From K189A clade bacterium (lineage in GTDB: Bacteria > Pseudomonadota > Gammaproteobacteria > Pseudomonadales > Azotimanducaceae), in NCBI GenBank assembly GCA_009886205.1, contig QXZU01000066.1:1-33921 (forward strand): 33,921 bases of DNA, written 5' to 3'. Positions 16,965 to 25,259 of the stretch are shown piece after piece. How positions within the stretch are numbered: the stretch's first letter is position 1; every line of letters begins with the position of its first letter. The notes beneath the pieces are model-generated. The model was not told the origin of the DNA. It saw only the letters and a list, made by a program, of their open reading frames with translations, and ran no database searches. Position numbers and translations under genes: made by a program.

Positions 16965-17801
16965 ATGTCAGAGTTTTCGACAATTCAGTATGAAATAAAT
17001 GACGCCGTTGCGCGTATTACCCTTGATCGCGTGGACATGCGCAATGCGCAGAACAAAAAAATGCTCTACGAGCTCAACGAAGCCTTCGATTTGGCCGCTC
17101 GAGATGACGAAGTCAAAGTCATTGTACTGGCCGCCAATGGGCCGCATTTTTCCTCTGGTCACGATTTGGCAGACAAAGAAAAAGTCACAGATTTTGCTCA
17201 AGTGAGTAACTGGGGTGGCTTTGACAAGCCCGGTGCTGAGGGCCATCAAGCGCAAGAGGAAGAGATTTATCTGGGTTTATGTTGGCGCTGGCGCAACTTG
17301 CCTAAGCCAACGATTGCCGAGGTTCAGGGCAAGGTCATTGCCGGTGGGCTGATGCTGGTCTGGGTCTGCGATTTGATTATAGCTGCTGATGACGCCACGT
17401 TTTCGGATCCGGTGGTGGCCTTTGGCGTGAATGGCGTTGAGTACTTTGCCCACCCTTGGGAATTTGGTGTGCGTAAGGCGAAAGAACTGTTGTTCGCTGG
17501 CGGGCGTATTTCAGCAGCGGAAGCTAAATCTTGCGGTATGGTCAACCACGTGGTGCCTAGGGAAGAGTTAACGGGTTTCACTCAGCAGATGGCCGCACGG
17601 ATCGCTCAGCGACCGAGCATGGGCTTAAGGCTGGCCAAGCAAAGTGTCAACCAAGCGCAAGATGCGCAAGGTCTATGGACCGCACTGCAGTCGGCCATGG
17701 GCTTACAGCAGTTGGGTCATGCGAATAATCAGATCGTGCATGGGATGATTGTTGATCCCAGCGGTGCCGATATCATTCGGAAAGAGGCGAAAGAGAAGTA
17801 G
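16965..17801 (+). CDS. Enoyl-CoA hydratase/isomerase (crotonase)
   Basis: ATG 16965 is chosen because GGGGAGGAGA (16953-16962) lies just before it; earlier in-frame starts overlap the divergent gene and add no domain. The 278-residue product has the crotonase core: ARITLDRVDMRNAQN (16-30), GPHFSSGHDL (59-68, first oxyanion loop) and EVQGKVIAGGLMLVWVCDL (119-137, second oxyanion loop). The catalytic-glutamate region reads GVNGVEYFAHPWEFG (154-168), which differs from the standard hydratase spacing, so hydratase activity is uncertain; some relatives are hydrolases, dehalogenases or isomerases. An internal stretch of about 30 residues (70-100) rich in Q, E and G lengthens the loop after the first oxyanion motif. 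Confidence 0.93.
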   Translation: MSEFSTIQYEINDAVARITLDRVDMRNAQNKKMLYELNEAFDLAARDDEVKVIVLAANGPHFSSGHDLADKEKVTDFAQVSNWGGFDKPGAEGHQAQEEEIYLGLCWRWRNLPKPTIAEVQGKVIAGGLMLVWVCDLIIAADDATFSDPVVAFGVNGVEYFAHPWEFGVRKAKELLFAGGRISAAEAKSCGMVNHVVPREELTGFTQQMAARIAQRPSMGLRLAKQSVNQAQDAQGLWTALQSAMGLQQLGHANNQIVHGMIVDPSGADIIRKEAKEK

Positions 17802-17851
17802 CTGTGAGCGGCTAATACCCGCTGAAACCGCTTAAAGCTTCAGGCAGGTAT

Positions 17852-17915
17852 CCCTCTCCAAAGAAAGAAAAAGTCCAGAGGAGAGGCTAATCCTCTCCAA
17901 AAAGTCCAGAGGAGA
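17852..17915. repeat. Duplicated stem-forming repeat between convergent crotonases
   Basis: CCTCTCC ... AAAAAGTCCAGAGGAGA occurs twice; the first copy has 5 extra bases (GAAAG). CCTCTCC (17853-17859) can pair with GGAGAGG (17880-17886), which could also pair with CCTCTCC of the second copy (17892-17898). It lies between the stops of two convergent genes. The arms are clear; a terminator role is inferred from position only. Confidence 0.6.
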
Positions 17916-17955
17916 CGGGGATCCTGTTGGAAACAAAAGAGAGAGGGTACCCGCT

Positions 17956-18780
17956 TTACCGCCCAGTAAATTCAGGCTTACGCTTTTCAAGAAACGCCTT
18001 TAGGCCTTCTTCAAAATCCTCACTTTGAAATAGACCATGTAGGTGCATCATCAGGTGATCTACTGAAGTGTCATAAGACTCCTCCATGCCCATGCGCATC
18101 ATGCGCTTGGTGGTCTGTACCGCGACAGGTGCATTGTCTGCAATCTCCTGAGCCCAGGTCATAGCGGTGTCCATCAGCTCTTCATGGGGCACCACAGTAT
18201 TGACTAAGCCCAGCGACAGGCTCTCTTCTGCACCTACCGTACGCCCTCTGTAGTAGAGCTCCGCAGCTTTTGCCCAACCCACAAGCTTGGGTAGAAGCCA
18301 TGTGCCGCCACTCTCAGGCACCACATTTCGTCTAGCAGTAACAGCGGCCATTTTGCCCTTATCAGACATGATGCGTATATCGCACAGCAGGGTCATGTCC
18401 ATGCCATAGCCCGCTGCCGCGCCGTTAACTGCGCAAATAATGGGCGTGTCGCAATGCCACATGACATTAATAGGTGCGTCGCGCAGATCAAATAGCTTGC
18501 GCGCTGGTCGGCTATTGCCCCCAGCGTCTTTGGCTTCGCTGTCGCGTCGGTCGCTGGTGTCGATTAGGTCAAGGCCCGAGCAAAACCCGCGCCCGCTGCC
18601 GGTGAGCACAATGCAGCGTATTTCTGGATCTTTGTCTGCCTCTACCACTTTACGCGATAGCTCGTCGAGCATGTCTCGGCTGATGGCGTTAAGCCGGTCA
18701 GGTCGATTCAGTGTTAAAACTAAGATGTGTTGCTGTTGCTCAACTAAAAGTTGCGGTGTTGAAGAAGCTGATATCGTCAT
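17956..18780 (-). CDS. Enoyl-CoA hydratase/isomerase (crotonase)
   Basis: The 274-residue protein is a standard crotonase: LTLNRPDRLNAIS (22-34), TGSGRGFCSGLDL (60-72, first oxyanion loop), AVNGAAAGYGMDMTLLCDIRI (starting at 117, second oxyanion loop), and VVPESGGTWLLPKLVG (153-168) with catalytic-position E156. The second catalytic glutamate of true hydratases is replaced in AAGYGMDM, so isomerase or another reaction is possible. The start is supported by AAGGGA 8 nt before ATG 18780. An insertion with polar and charged residues (about 73-95) follows the first loop. Its 5' end faces the SPOR/DUF5916 gene, and the two starts lie only about 20 bp apart. Confidence 0.94.
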   Translation of the reverse strand: MTISASSTPQLLVEQQQHILVLTLNRPDRLNAISRDMLDELSRKVVEADKDPEIRCIVLTGSGRGFCSGLDLIDTSDRRDSEAKDAGGNSRPARKLFDLRDAPINVMWHCDTPIICAVNGAAAGYGMDMTLLCDIRIMSDKGKMAAVTARRNVVPESGGTWLLPKLVGWAKAAELYYRGRTVGAEESLSLGLVNTVVPHEELMDTAMTWAQEIADNAPVAVQTTKRMMRMGMEESYDTSVDHLMMHLHGLFQSEDFEEGLKAFLEKRKPEFTGR

Positions 18781-18800
18781 TTTTACCGTCCCTTGAATGC

Positions 18801-21800
18801 GTGTTTGTCCATGTTAAGTACCTTTTCATTGGTAAGAAAGTACCGCAAACTACTCGCGCTCGTTTTTGTGTATCGCTTTTAGGGGAAATTTTTATTCGCG
18901 TTTTTATTCTTATGGGCCTCTTGCTGGCCCAGTCGGTGAGCTATGGGCCGGTTTTAGCGGCCAATGCTAGTAGTAACTATTCCCAATCTGGTCCATCTGG
19001 TGGTGTTGTCATTGGTAGCTTTGCGAATGAAGCCAACGCACGCAGGGCGTCCTCGCTGGCGTTCACAGCGCTGGCCAATCGCGGCGTGAATGCAGATTTA
19101 CAGATTATGCCTTCTGCGAATAATGGTCAGGCCCTATTCCGAGTCATTGCGTTGCCACAAGCGGACGCCTCCAGTCGTCGGCTGTTATCGACATTGCGCG
19201 ACAATGGTTATGCCAGCGCATGGCACATGAACGATGTACCTAACGTGGGCATAGTGCCTGCTGCGCCAGAGCAGCCCACGGCTGTTACCCTCAACGAGCA
19301 ATCCCAGCAAGCCTTTGCGACGCCTGTGTCGGCCAACACATCTGTTAATTCTGGGGAAGAATCTACTAGGAAATTACCGCAACTGCTCAATACGAGTGCT
19401 GGCGAGCAAACGGTTTATGGCACTGAAGCCGGCGTAGATTTAAACAAGCTAGCAATGGCAACGTTTGTTGATGCAGAGGTTGGCGTTGAGATTGACGGCA
19501 AGATAGATGAAAGTGTTTGGCAAGATATCGCCTACTTCGACAATATGCGGGTGTCTATTCCCGACATTGGAACGCCGGGTAAATACGCAACAAAAATGCG
19601 CATGTTTGCCACAGAAAAGGGCATGTACATCAGCGCGGACATGGAGCAGCCTCAAGACACGCTGGTGCGCCGCATGTCCAGACGGGATGATTTCATTGAC
19701 CGCGATGTTTTTGGCGTAACTCTGGATGTTTCAGGCGAAGCAAAAATTGGCTATTGGTTTTTCATTGCCCTTGGTGACAGCCAATCTGACGGTAAGGTTC
19801 TGCCTGAGCGGCGTTACCAAAGAGATTGGGATGGCCCTTGGGTGGGTAAGTCGGCAGTAACGGAAAACGGCTGGAGTATCGAAATGTTCTTGCCGTGGTC
19901 CATGATGAGCATGCCCGCAACCGCAGGCGCGCGCGATATTGGTTTTGCGGCAAGTCGAATCATTTCCCATGCTAATGAGCGTTATCAATGGCCGGGTTAT
20001 GGGGTGACCAGTGCGCGCTTTGTTTCAGCCCTGAATAAGATTGAAGTGCAGGGCGTTCAGCCCCGCGCGCAAATGGCGATGATACCCTTTATCGCAGCAA
20101 CGTCGGATCAGGTATATAACGAATCTGATGTGAGAGTAGGTGCGGACCTATCTTGGAAGCCGTCGCCAAAGGTGCAGTTGTCCGCAACCGTTAATCCTGA
20201 CTTTGGCGCTGTTGAAGCCGATGACGTGGTTTTAAACCTCACAGCCAGCGAAACTTTTTTTCCAGAAAAGCGACTGTTTTTCTTAGAGGGTAGTGAAATT
20301 TTTAATGTCATGCCGCGTGATGATTTTAGTGCCTTGTATAGAATTGCGCTGAATGAAGACTACGCCACAACATCAAGGCGCGTTTACTTGAATGACTTTG
20401 TGCCTGTACCTGTTTCCCTTCTTAATACTCGTCGTATTGGTGGTACAGCCAATCAAGTTGGTATTCCAGCTGGCCTGACACCAGAGCGCGGGCAACGCGA
20501 TGTACCAACAGATTTGTTGGGAGCGGCGAAAGTCACTGGGACTAATGGTTCTTTTCGTTATGGTGCGTTGACTGCGGTGGAAGACGATGTTTCTTGGTTG
20601 GCACGTAACAATGCAAATGAGCTGGTGAAGATATCTGATGATGGCCGGGAGTTTGCGGTAGCGCGGCTAAGCTACCAGCTAGCAGGCGAGGCGAAAAAAT
20701 CAGTAGGGTATATGGGTACGTTCACCAGCGGTCCGCTATACGATGCTGAGATTCACAGTGTCGACGGCCACTACACAAGCAGTGATGGTCGTCTCATTGC
20801 GGATGGTCAAGTGATTATGAGTGACCGCGATGAAGTCAGCGGCTATGGCGCTTTGTTTGATGTTCTCTACGCCAGCAAGCCAAACCTTCGGCATAAATTT
20901 GAATTAGACATCATGGACGATCAAATTAATTTCAACGACTTAGGTTTTTTGCGTCGTAACGATTACGTCAAAGGCCGTTATGTGATGCTTTACAATAAGC
21001 AGAACCTAACGGAAAAGTTGACTAACTTTCGCTCAGCTTTTTCGGTGCAACAACAATACAACCTAGAACAAGGCCAGGTGACAGACAGTGCTGTGCTTTG
21101 GCGTACCTCGGTGGTTTTGCCTGGTCGCAATACCCTCAGAACGGGTATCGGCTTTTTACCAGAACGCTATGAAGACATAGACAGTCGGGGCAACGGTGCC
21201 TACCGGGTGGATGCAGGTGGTTGGTTTGAGATGTTGGTAGCCACCGATGCAAATAAAATGTTCAGTTACTCAGCGGGTATAACTGCGCAACAAGAGCATT
21301 TGGGCGACGTAACCTACGGCGCGTCGGCGGGAGTGACCATTCGTCCACTAGATGTATTGAGTATGGACTTCGATTTGCGTTATAAGAAACGCAACGATTG
21401 GTTGGTCTACCAAGGAAATCGCGACTTTGCCAGCTTTGATGGTGATGAATGGCAACCTAGCTTTGACCTTAATTGGTTTATTGCGCCAGGCCACCAACTG
21501 CGTTGGAACATGCAGTGGGCAGGCGTACGCGCCGAGGACACGGGTTTTTATACCATACCGGTGGGCGATGGCGATTTGCAGGCAGGGGTTAGAACGCAAA
21601 CTGATTACGACTTTAACTTGGGTGTTTTTACCACCCAGTTAAGATACCGGTGGGAAATTGCGCCGCTGACAGACTTTTACTTAGTCTATAACCGGGGTAA
21701 CGCTCTACGCAGTGGTGATGAAACCGATGTCACTGATTTGTTTTCTGACAGCATCCAAGACCCGGTTATAGATTCAGTGGTTGCAAAGCTGCGCTACCGG

Positions 21801-21812
21801 TTTGGTAATTAG
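18801..21812 (+). CDS. DUF5916 outer-membrane beta-barrel with CBM9-like domain and N-terminal SPOR-like domain
   Basis: From GTG 18801 the product is 1003 residues. A hydrophobic stretch (about 24-52, ending VLAANA) is an export signal with a long n-region. Residues about 68-143 (GGVVIGSFANEANARR, then RVIALPQADASSRRLLSTLR) resemble a SPOR domain, which binds denuded glycan strands at division septa. A low-complexity linker follows, then a CBM9-like domain (about 222-390; VEIDGKIDESVW) and the DUF5916 barrel (about 410-1003; ATVNPDFGAVEADD, FFPEKRLFFLEGSEIF). The barrel family resembles outer-membrane receptors; its ligand is unknown. The start is uncertain: neither GTG 18801 nor ATG 18912 has a proper ribosome site, and ATG 18912 leaves almost no n-region. 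Confidence 0.85.
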   Translation: MFVHVKYLFIGKKVPQTTRARFCVSLLGEIFIRVFILMGLLLAQSVSYGPVLAANASSNYSQSGPSGGVVIGSFANEANARRASSLAFTALANRGVNADLQIMPSANNGQALFRVIALPQADASSRRLLSTLRDNGYASAWHMNDVPNVGIVPAAPEQPTAVTLNEQSQQAFATPVSANTSVNSGEESTRKLPQLLNTSAGEQTVYGTEAGVDLNKLAMATFVDAEVGVEIDGKIDESVWQDIAYFDNMRVSIPDIGTPGKYATKMRMFATEKGMYISADMEQPQDTLVRRMSRRDDFIDRDVFGVTLDVSGEAKIGYWFFIALGDSQSDGKVLPERRYQRDWDGPWVGKSAVTENGWSIEMFLPWSMMSMPATAGARDIGFAASRIISHANERYQWPGYGVTSARFVSALNKIEVQGVQPRAQMAMIPFIAATSDQVYNESDVRVGADLSWKPSPKVQLSATVNPDFGAVEADDVVLNLTASETFFPEKRLFFLEGSEIFNVMPRDDFSALYRIALNEDYATTSRRVYLNDFVPVPVSLLNTRRIGGTANQVGIPAGLTPERGQRDVPTDLLGAAKVTGTNGSFRYGALTAVEDDVSWLARNNANELVKISDDGREFAVARLSYQLAGEAKKSVGYMGTFTSGPLYDAEIHSVDGHYTSSDGRLIADGQVIMSDRDEVSGYGALFDVLYASKPNLRHKFELDIMDDQINFNDLGFLRRNDYVKGRYVMLYNKQNLTEKLTNFRSAFSVQQQYNLEQGQVTDSAVLWRTSVVLPGRNTLRTGIGFLPERYEDIDSRGNGAYRVDAGGWFEMLVATDANKMFSYSAGITAQQEHLGDVTYGASAGVTIRPLDVLSMDFDLRYKKRNDWLVYQGNRDFASFDGDEWQPSFDLNWFIAPGHQLRWNMQWAGVRAEDTGFYTIPVGDGDLQAGVRTQTDYDFNLGVFTTQLRYRWEIAPLTDFYLVYNRGNALRSGDETDVTDLFSDSIQDPVIDSVVAKLRYRFGN

Positions 21813-21828
21813 TACGGCAACTAATAGA

Positions 21829-21888
21829 GTAAGAGATAGAGTAAGAAATACAGTAAGAAATACAGTAAGAAATACAGTAAGAAACGCA
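21829..21888 (+). repeat. Five-copy 12-bp tandem repeat (GTAAGAAATACA)
   Basis: Five consecutive 12-bp units start with GTAAGA: GTAAGAGATAGA, three identical GTAAGAAATACA units, then GTAAGAAACGCA. The array begins 16 bp after the barrel-gene stop. The three identical central copies suggest recent expansion and possible length variation between strains. Confidence 0.95.
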
Positions 21889-21908
21889 GATGCAACAATA
21901 GTTGCATC
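21889..21908. terminator. Perfect 8-bp hairpin abutting the tandem repeat
   Basis: GATGCAAC and GTTGCATC enclose the loop AATA. It directly follows the 12-bp repeat array and may end transcription of the barrel gene, but there is no T-run, so an RNA 3'-end stem is equally possible. Confidence 0.5.
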
Positions 21909-22230
21909 GACAGTAACGAAAGAGCTGAGTTTTTTCTGACAGGCGATGGCAATCGGCGCCTGATTAGAAATTGTTTTATCAGTTGAATCGAAAGCTTGGG
22001 GCGAAGCCATTTGATGCAAAGGCATCGAGCGAGAATGGCTCAGTCGGCTAAGTAGATTTGCTACAGCAAAAGAACCCAGGCATCAGAATCTGGGGAATAA
22101 CAAAAAGTGTTGGAACAGTTCTTGGGGCTACTAACGAGGCATTTGTGCCTTTAAGGGAGAGTCTGGCGGTATATATTCTGCTGCACTCTTTGGCGCGTGA
22201 ACGAAAGTTCTCGGGCCGTAATTAATGGGA

Positions 22231-22240
22231 GAGGAAAGGT
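22231..22240 (+). promoter_or_regulatory. Ribosome-binding site fixing the start of the first serine hydrolase
   Basis: GAGGAAAGGT lies directly before ATG 22242. It decides for this start over the in-frame GTG at 22197, which lacks a site and would place 15 hydrophilic residues before the signal peptide. Confidence 0.75.
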
Positions 22241-22241
22241 G

Positions 22242-23591
22242 ATGTTTAAAAAAGTTCGAGACTTAATGTTGGTAGTGGCAGTGATGCTGATGATCGCGCC
22301 GGTAAGCGCCAAGGAAATAGGAAGCGCAAAGCCAGAGCGGCAAGGGTTTTCTAGCGAACGTTTGGAGAAACTTACCCAATTAATGAACGCCAAGGTTGAT
22401 GACGGCACCATGGTCGGTGGTATGGGCATGATCGCACGCAACGGCAAAATAATTTATAGCCAAACTTACGGGCAAGCTGACCGCGAAGCGGGCAAAGCGA
22501 TGACCGATGACGCCATTTTTAGAATTTACTCTATGACTAAACCCATCACCGGCGTTGCGCTGATGATGCTCTACGAAGAAGGCAAGTTCCGCCTGAACGA
22601 CCCCATTGCAATGTATATTCCAGAAATGGCCAATTTGCAGGTTGCGCTTTCAACCGCAGGCACGGGCATTGTTTCTGATGGCACGACCAGCACCACTATT
22701 GGCAGTGGTGATGAATCCCTCGTGGGCCAAACACGTAAACCCACACGTCAGCCCACCATTCGCGACCTCATGACGCATACAGCGGGTTTAACCTACGGTG
22801 TTTTTGGTAACACCGAAGTAGATCAAGCTTATCGCGAGGCTGGGTTATTGGGCGATATGGACTTAAAAGCGTTCGTTACCGCCTTAGGTAAATTACCGTT
22901 GCAGTACGACCCGGGCAGCCAGTGGCACTACAGTGTCTCTGTGGACGTTCAGGGCTATTTGGTAGAAGTGCTTTCAGGCATGAAGTTCAGTGAGTTTTTG
23001 CAGCAGCGTATATTCGGACCACTAGACATGAAAGACACTGCCTTCAAGGTAAATGAAGGCAATAAGGATCGTTTAACTCAGCTCTACAAGCCTGAAGGCG
23101 TTACTGCTGGTAATTTCTTTGCGCCCTCAACGGGCGACGGACTCGAGGTTGCAGACGCATTTGTCAGTGCTGGTTATATATATGGGAGCAAGTTTGAAAG
23201 CGGTGGTGGTGGCTTGATTGCAACAGCGCGCGATTACCTTCGCTTTAGCCAGATGATGTTGAACGGCGGTGTTTTACATGGCGTGAGAATTCTCTCGCCC
23301 AAAACCGTAGATCTGATGACAACAAATCATATTGGTGATTTGGGCCTAATCTTTGGCAGAAAGGGCATTGGTTTTGGGCTAGGTTTTGCCGTTGTACTGA
23401 ATCCCGGTGACGTCGGCGAAGTCAGCTCAGCTGGCGAGTATAACTGGGGCGGTTTAGCAGGTACGCGTTTTTGGATTGATCCCCAAGAGCAGTTGATTGG
23501 ACTGTTTATGGTGCAGAGTGTTCCCCATCGCACGCGTCTTGCAGGCGACTTTAAAGTGATGACTTATCAGGCTTTAGTTGAAAAAGAGTAA
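22242..23591 (+). CDS. Exported serine hydrolase of the beta-lactamase class C/esterase family
   Basis: The 449-residue protein has a signal peptide (1-23, MLMIAPVSAK). The catalytic SxxK is S97-M-T-K100, in RIYSMTKPITG. The tyrosine motif is Y230-S-V, in WHYSVSVDVQGYL. A GGGG segment and GGLAGTRFWIDP near the C-terminus take the place of the KTG strand. This is the pattern of EstB-type esterases, penicillin-binding-protein-like enzymes and class C-like hydrolases (pfam Beta-lactamase). It probably hydrolyses esters in the periplasm; a true beta-lactamase role is not supported. An insertion of about 35 residues (137-170, rich in T, S and G) precedes RDLMTHTAGL. The gene is followed by an intrinsic terminator. 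Confidence 0.93.
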   Translation: MFKKVRDLMLVVAVMLMIAPVSAKEIGSAKPERQGFSSERLEKLTQLMNAKVDDGTMVGGMGMIARNGKIIYSQTYGQADREAGKAMTDDAIFRIYSMTKPITGVALMMLYEEGKFRLNDPIAMYIPEMANLQVALSTAGTGIVSDGTTSTTIGSGDESLVGQTRKPTRQPTIRDLMTHTAGLTYGVFGNTEVDQAYREAGLLGDMDLKAFVTALGKLPLQYDPGSQWHYSVSVDVQGYLVEVLSGMKFSEFLQQRIFGPLDMKDTAFKVNEGNKDRLTQLYKPEGVTAGNFFAPSTGDGLEVADAFVSAGYIYGSKFESGGGGLIATARDYLRFSQMMLNGGVLHGVRILSPKTVDLMTTNHIGDLGLIFGRKGIGFGLGFAVVLNPGDVGEVSSAGEYNWGGLAGTRFWIDPQEQLIGLFMVQSVPHRTRLAGDFKVMTYQALVEKE

Positions 23592-23621
23592 CCACTCAAT
23601 TTATTCTGTAGTAGCAGATTC

Positions 23622-23649
23622 GAGGGCCCTAATTTGGGCTCTTTTTTTT
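23622..23649 (+). terminator. Intrinsic terminator after the first serine hydrolase
   Basis: GAGGGCCC / GGGCTC form an imperfect stem (two-base bulge) followed by eight T (23642-23649), 30 bp after the stop codon. Confidence 0.75.
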
Positions 23650-23779
23650 GTGCTTATTTTTGGCTCTATTTTTAGTTCTATCTTTAGTTTTATGTTGCGC
23701 CTGATATTTGCGCCTTTTGTTCCGGGCTTTGCTCAAGAAACTCGTGAGATGTTTCTAACTTTTACTGATACTGGTATTC

Positions 23780-25117
23780 ATGAAAAAAATTATTCTCTTG
23801 CTGCTCATCTTGTCGTTGCCTCTCGTGGGTATGAATTTGGTTGGTCTGTCTCCCTTTGATTTGAAAGCCAACGTGCAGGTGGGTACGGGCATTGCAGCCA
23901 AGCTTGCGTGCTCGGGTCGCTACCTATCTGGTTTTGATGCTCAACAAGTTGTCGCCGATATTGCCTCTTACTCTCCCGCAGCACAGTTGCTCGCTATTGA
24001 CTATGACGATGCCGAGCAGACTGCCAGCGCCAGCCTATTCGGTTTAGGGGCCACGCAGGCCAAGTTTCGACCAGGCATAGGCTGTACCTTGGTGCGCGCA
24101 GGCAGTGAGCAGCTTGATGAAATTCAGGTGCCCAAAATGCAACAATCGTTACAGCCTTGGCCCCAAGGCTCTATGGTTAATAGTTTAGACAATGGCGCGC
24201 AAAGCCAGTTAGAAAAAATGCTGGTCAAGGATAACGACGAAGGTTTGCAGACGCGGTCACTTTTGGTGGTGCGCAATGGATCAATAATCAGTGAAGCTTA
24301 CGCCGAAGGTTTTTCTCCACAAACGCCTTTAATGGGTTGGTCTATGGCAAAAACCCTCTCTGCCATTATGCTCGGCCATTTAGCCCACAGCGATGACTTG
24401 GCTATGGACGAAGCTAATTTGTTTGTTGAGTGGGCCCAGGATGAGCGTCGGAATATTACGTTGCACCAGTTATTACAAATGAGCAGTGGCTTGGATTTTT
24501 CTGAAGTTTACGCGCCGGGGAGCGACGCCACGCGCATGCTATTTGTTGCGGCTAGTGCTTCAGGTGTCGCTAAAGCCAGCGCGTTGATTCATGCTCCGGG
24601 CAGCCATTTTTCTTACTCTTCAGGCACTGCCAATTTGCTCTCAGAAGTGTTCGTTAATCGGACCGGCGGCGCGCAGTCTGCGGTAGATACTTTGCATAAC
24701 GAAATTTTAGCGCCCATGGCCATGGCTCACACCACATTAGAGTTAGATGCCAATGGGGTGTTTATGGGCAGTTCCAATATATATTCCAGTACTCGAGACT
24801 GGGCGCGTCTAGGTTTGTTGATGTTGCAGAAGGGTGAACTCAACGGTCATCGAATTGTAAGTGAGCAATGGGTAGAGCAAGCGACAAGCCCCAACAGTAG
24901 CGATAACGAGCGTGCTTATGGTTATCAGGTTTGGCTGAATGAGGGTGACAAGGCATTGCGTTGGCCGGACCTGCCAGCGGACGCCTATGCTTTTACCGGT
25001 AACCGTGGCCAGCGCGTGATGATCATTCCTTCCCAGCAAACACTCATTGTGCGTATGGGGTGGAGTAGTGTGGGCTACCCGGACAATGTGCGTTTTCCAC
25101 AGCTTTTAGCGTTGTAG
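23780..25117 (+). CDS. Second exported serine hydrolase (beta-lactamase-like)
   Basis: The 445-residue protein has a hydrophobic N-terminus (KKIILLLLILSLPLVGMNLVG), either a signal peptide or an anchor. About 150 residues precede the catalytic domain, with a cysteine pair at 44 and 102. The catalytic motifs are S188-M-A-K191 (GWSMAKTL), Y279-S-S (FSYSSGTANLL) and TGNRGQ near the C-terminus. LHQLLQMSSGLDF (228-240) matches the LLxHTSGL landmark. It is only distantly similar to the upstream hydrolase, so the two are not a recent duplication. The start is supported by the signal sequence; no ribosome site is clear. The upstream gene ends in a terminator, so this gene needs its own promoter, perhaps within the T-rich 23650-23779 segment. 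Confidence 0.92.
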   Translation: MKKIILLLLILSLPLVGMNLVGLSPFDLKANVQVGTGIAAKLACSGRYLSGFDAQQVVADIASYSPAAQLLAIDYDDAEQTASASLFGLGATQAKFRPGIGCTLVRAGSEQLDEIQVPKMQQSLQPWPQGSMVNSLDNGAQSQLEKMLVKDNDEGLQTRSLLVVRNGSIISEAYAEGFSPQTPLMGWSMAKTLSAIMLGHLAHSDDLAMDEANLFVEWAQDERRNITLHQLLQMSSGLDFSEVYAPGSDATRMLFVAASASGVAKASALIHAPGSHFSYSSGTANLLSEVFVNRTGGAQSAVDTLHNEILAPMAMAHTTLELDANGVFMGSSNIYSSTRDWARLGLLMLQKGELNGHRIVSEQWVEQATSPNSSDNERAYGYQVWLNEGDKALRWPDLPADAYAFTGNRGQRVMIIPSQQTLIVRMGWSSVGYPDNVRFPQLLAL

Positions 25118-25171
25118 AGGCGGGCGGGGTGCCTGTTGGTAAGTAGGTTGAGTGCTCTTTCTGGCGCAGCT

Positions 25172-25259
25172 CTCTTAAGCAAGCACTGCGTCTCAAGGGC
25201 TGCTCTTTAAGCACTTCTCACCAAACGTTGGCCCCTTAAGCACTGGCCCTTAAGCGCTG
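25172..25259. repeat. Degenerate TTAAGC-centred repeats at the GMC gene end
   Basis: TTAAGC occurs at 25175, 25207, 25236 and 25250, mostly within a C/T-rich context and followed by a CACT-like tail; the last one overlaps the GMC stop codon. Spacing is irregular (32, 29, 14), so this is a loose family of copies and not a clean array. Confidence 0.4.

Larger units (their letters stand above)
21813..22241. other. Intergenic region with tandem repeat and hairpins
   Basis: This stretch between the barrel gene and the first serine hydrolase holds the 12-bp tandem repeat (21829-21888), a perfect hairpin (21889-21908), a small GATGC/GCATC repeat near 22012-22025 and the ribosome site of the hydrolase (22231-22240). 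I see no ORF that looks real. Confidence 0.6.

Noticed and set aside
18711-18800. Longest possible start for the SPOR/DUF5916 protein
   Set aside because: It runs antisense into the crotonase start region and adds no domain.
23578-23859. 93-codon hydrophobic frame between the serine hydrolases
   Set aside because: It contains the terminator T-run, overlaps both hydrolases out of frame and has no start with a ribosome site.
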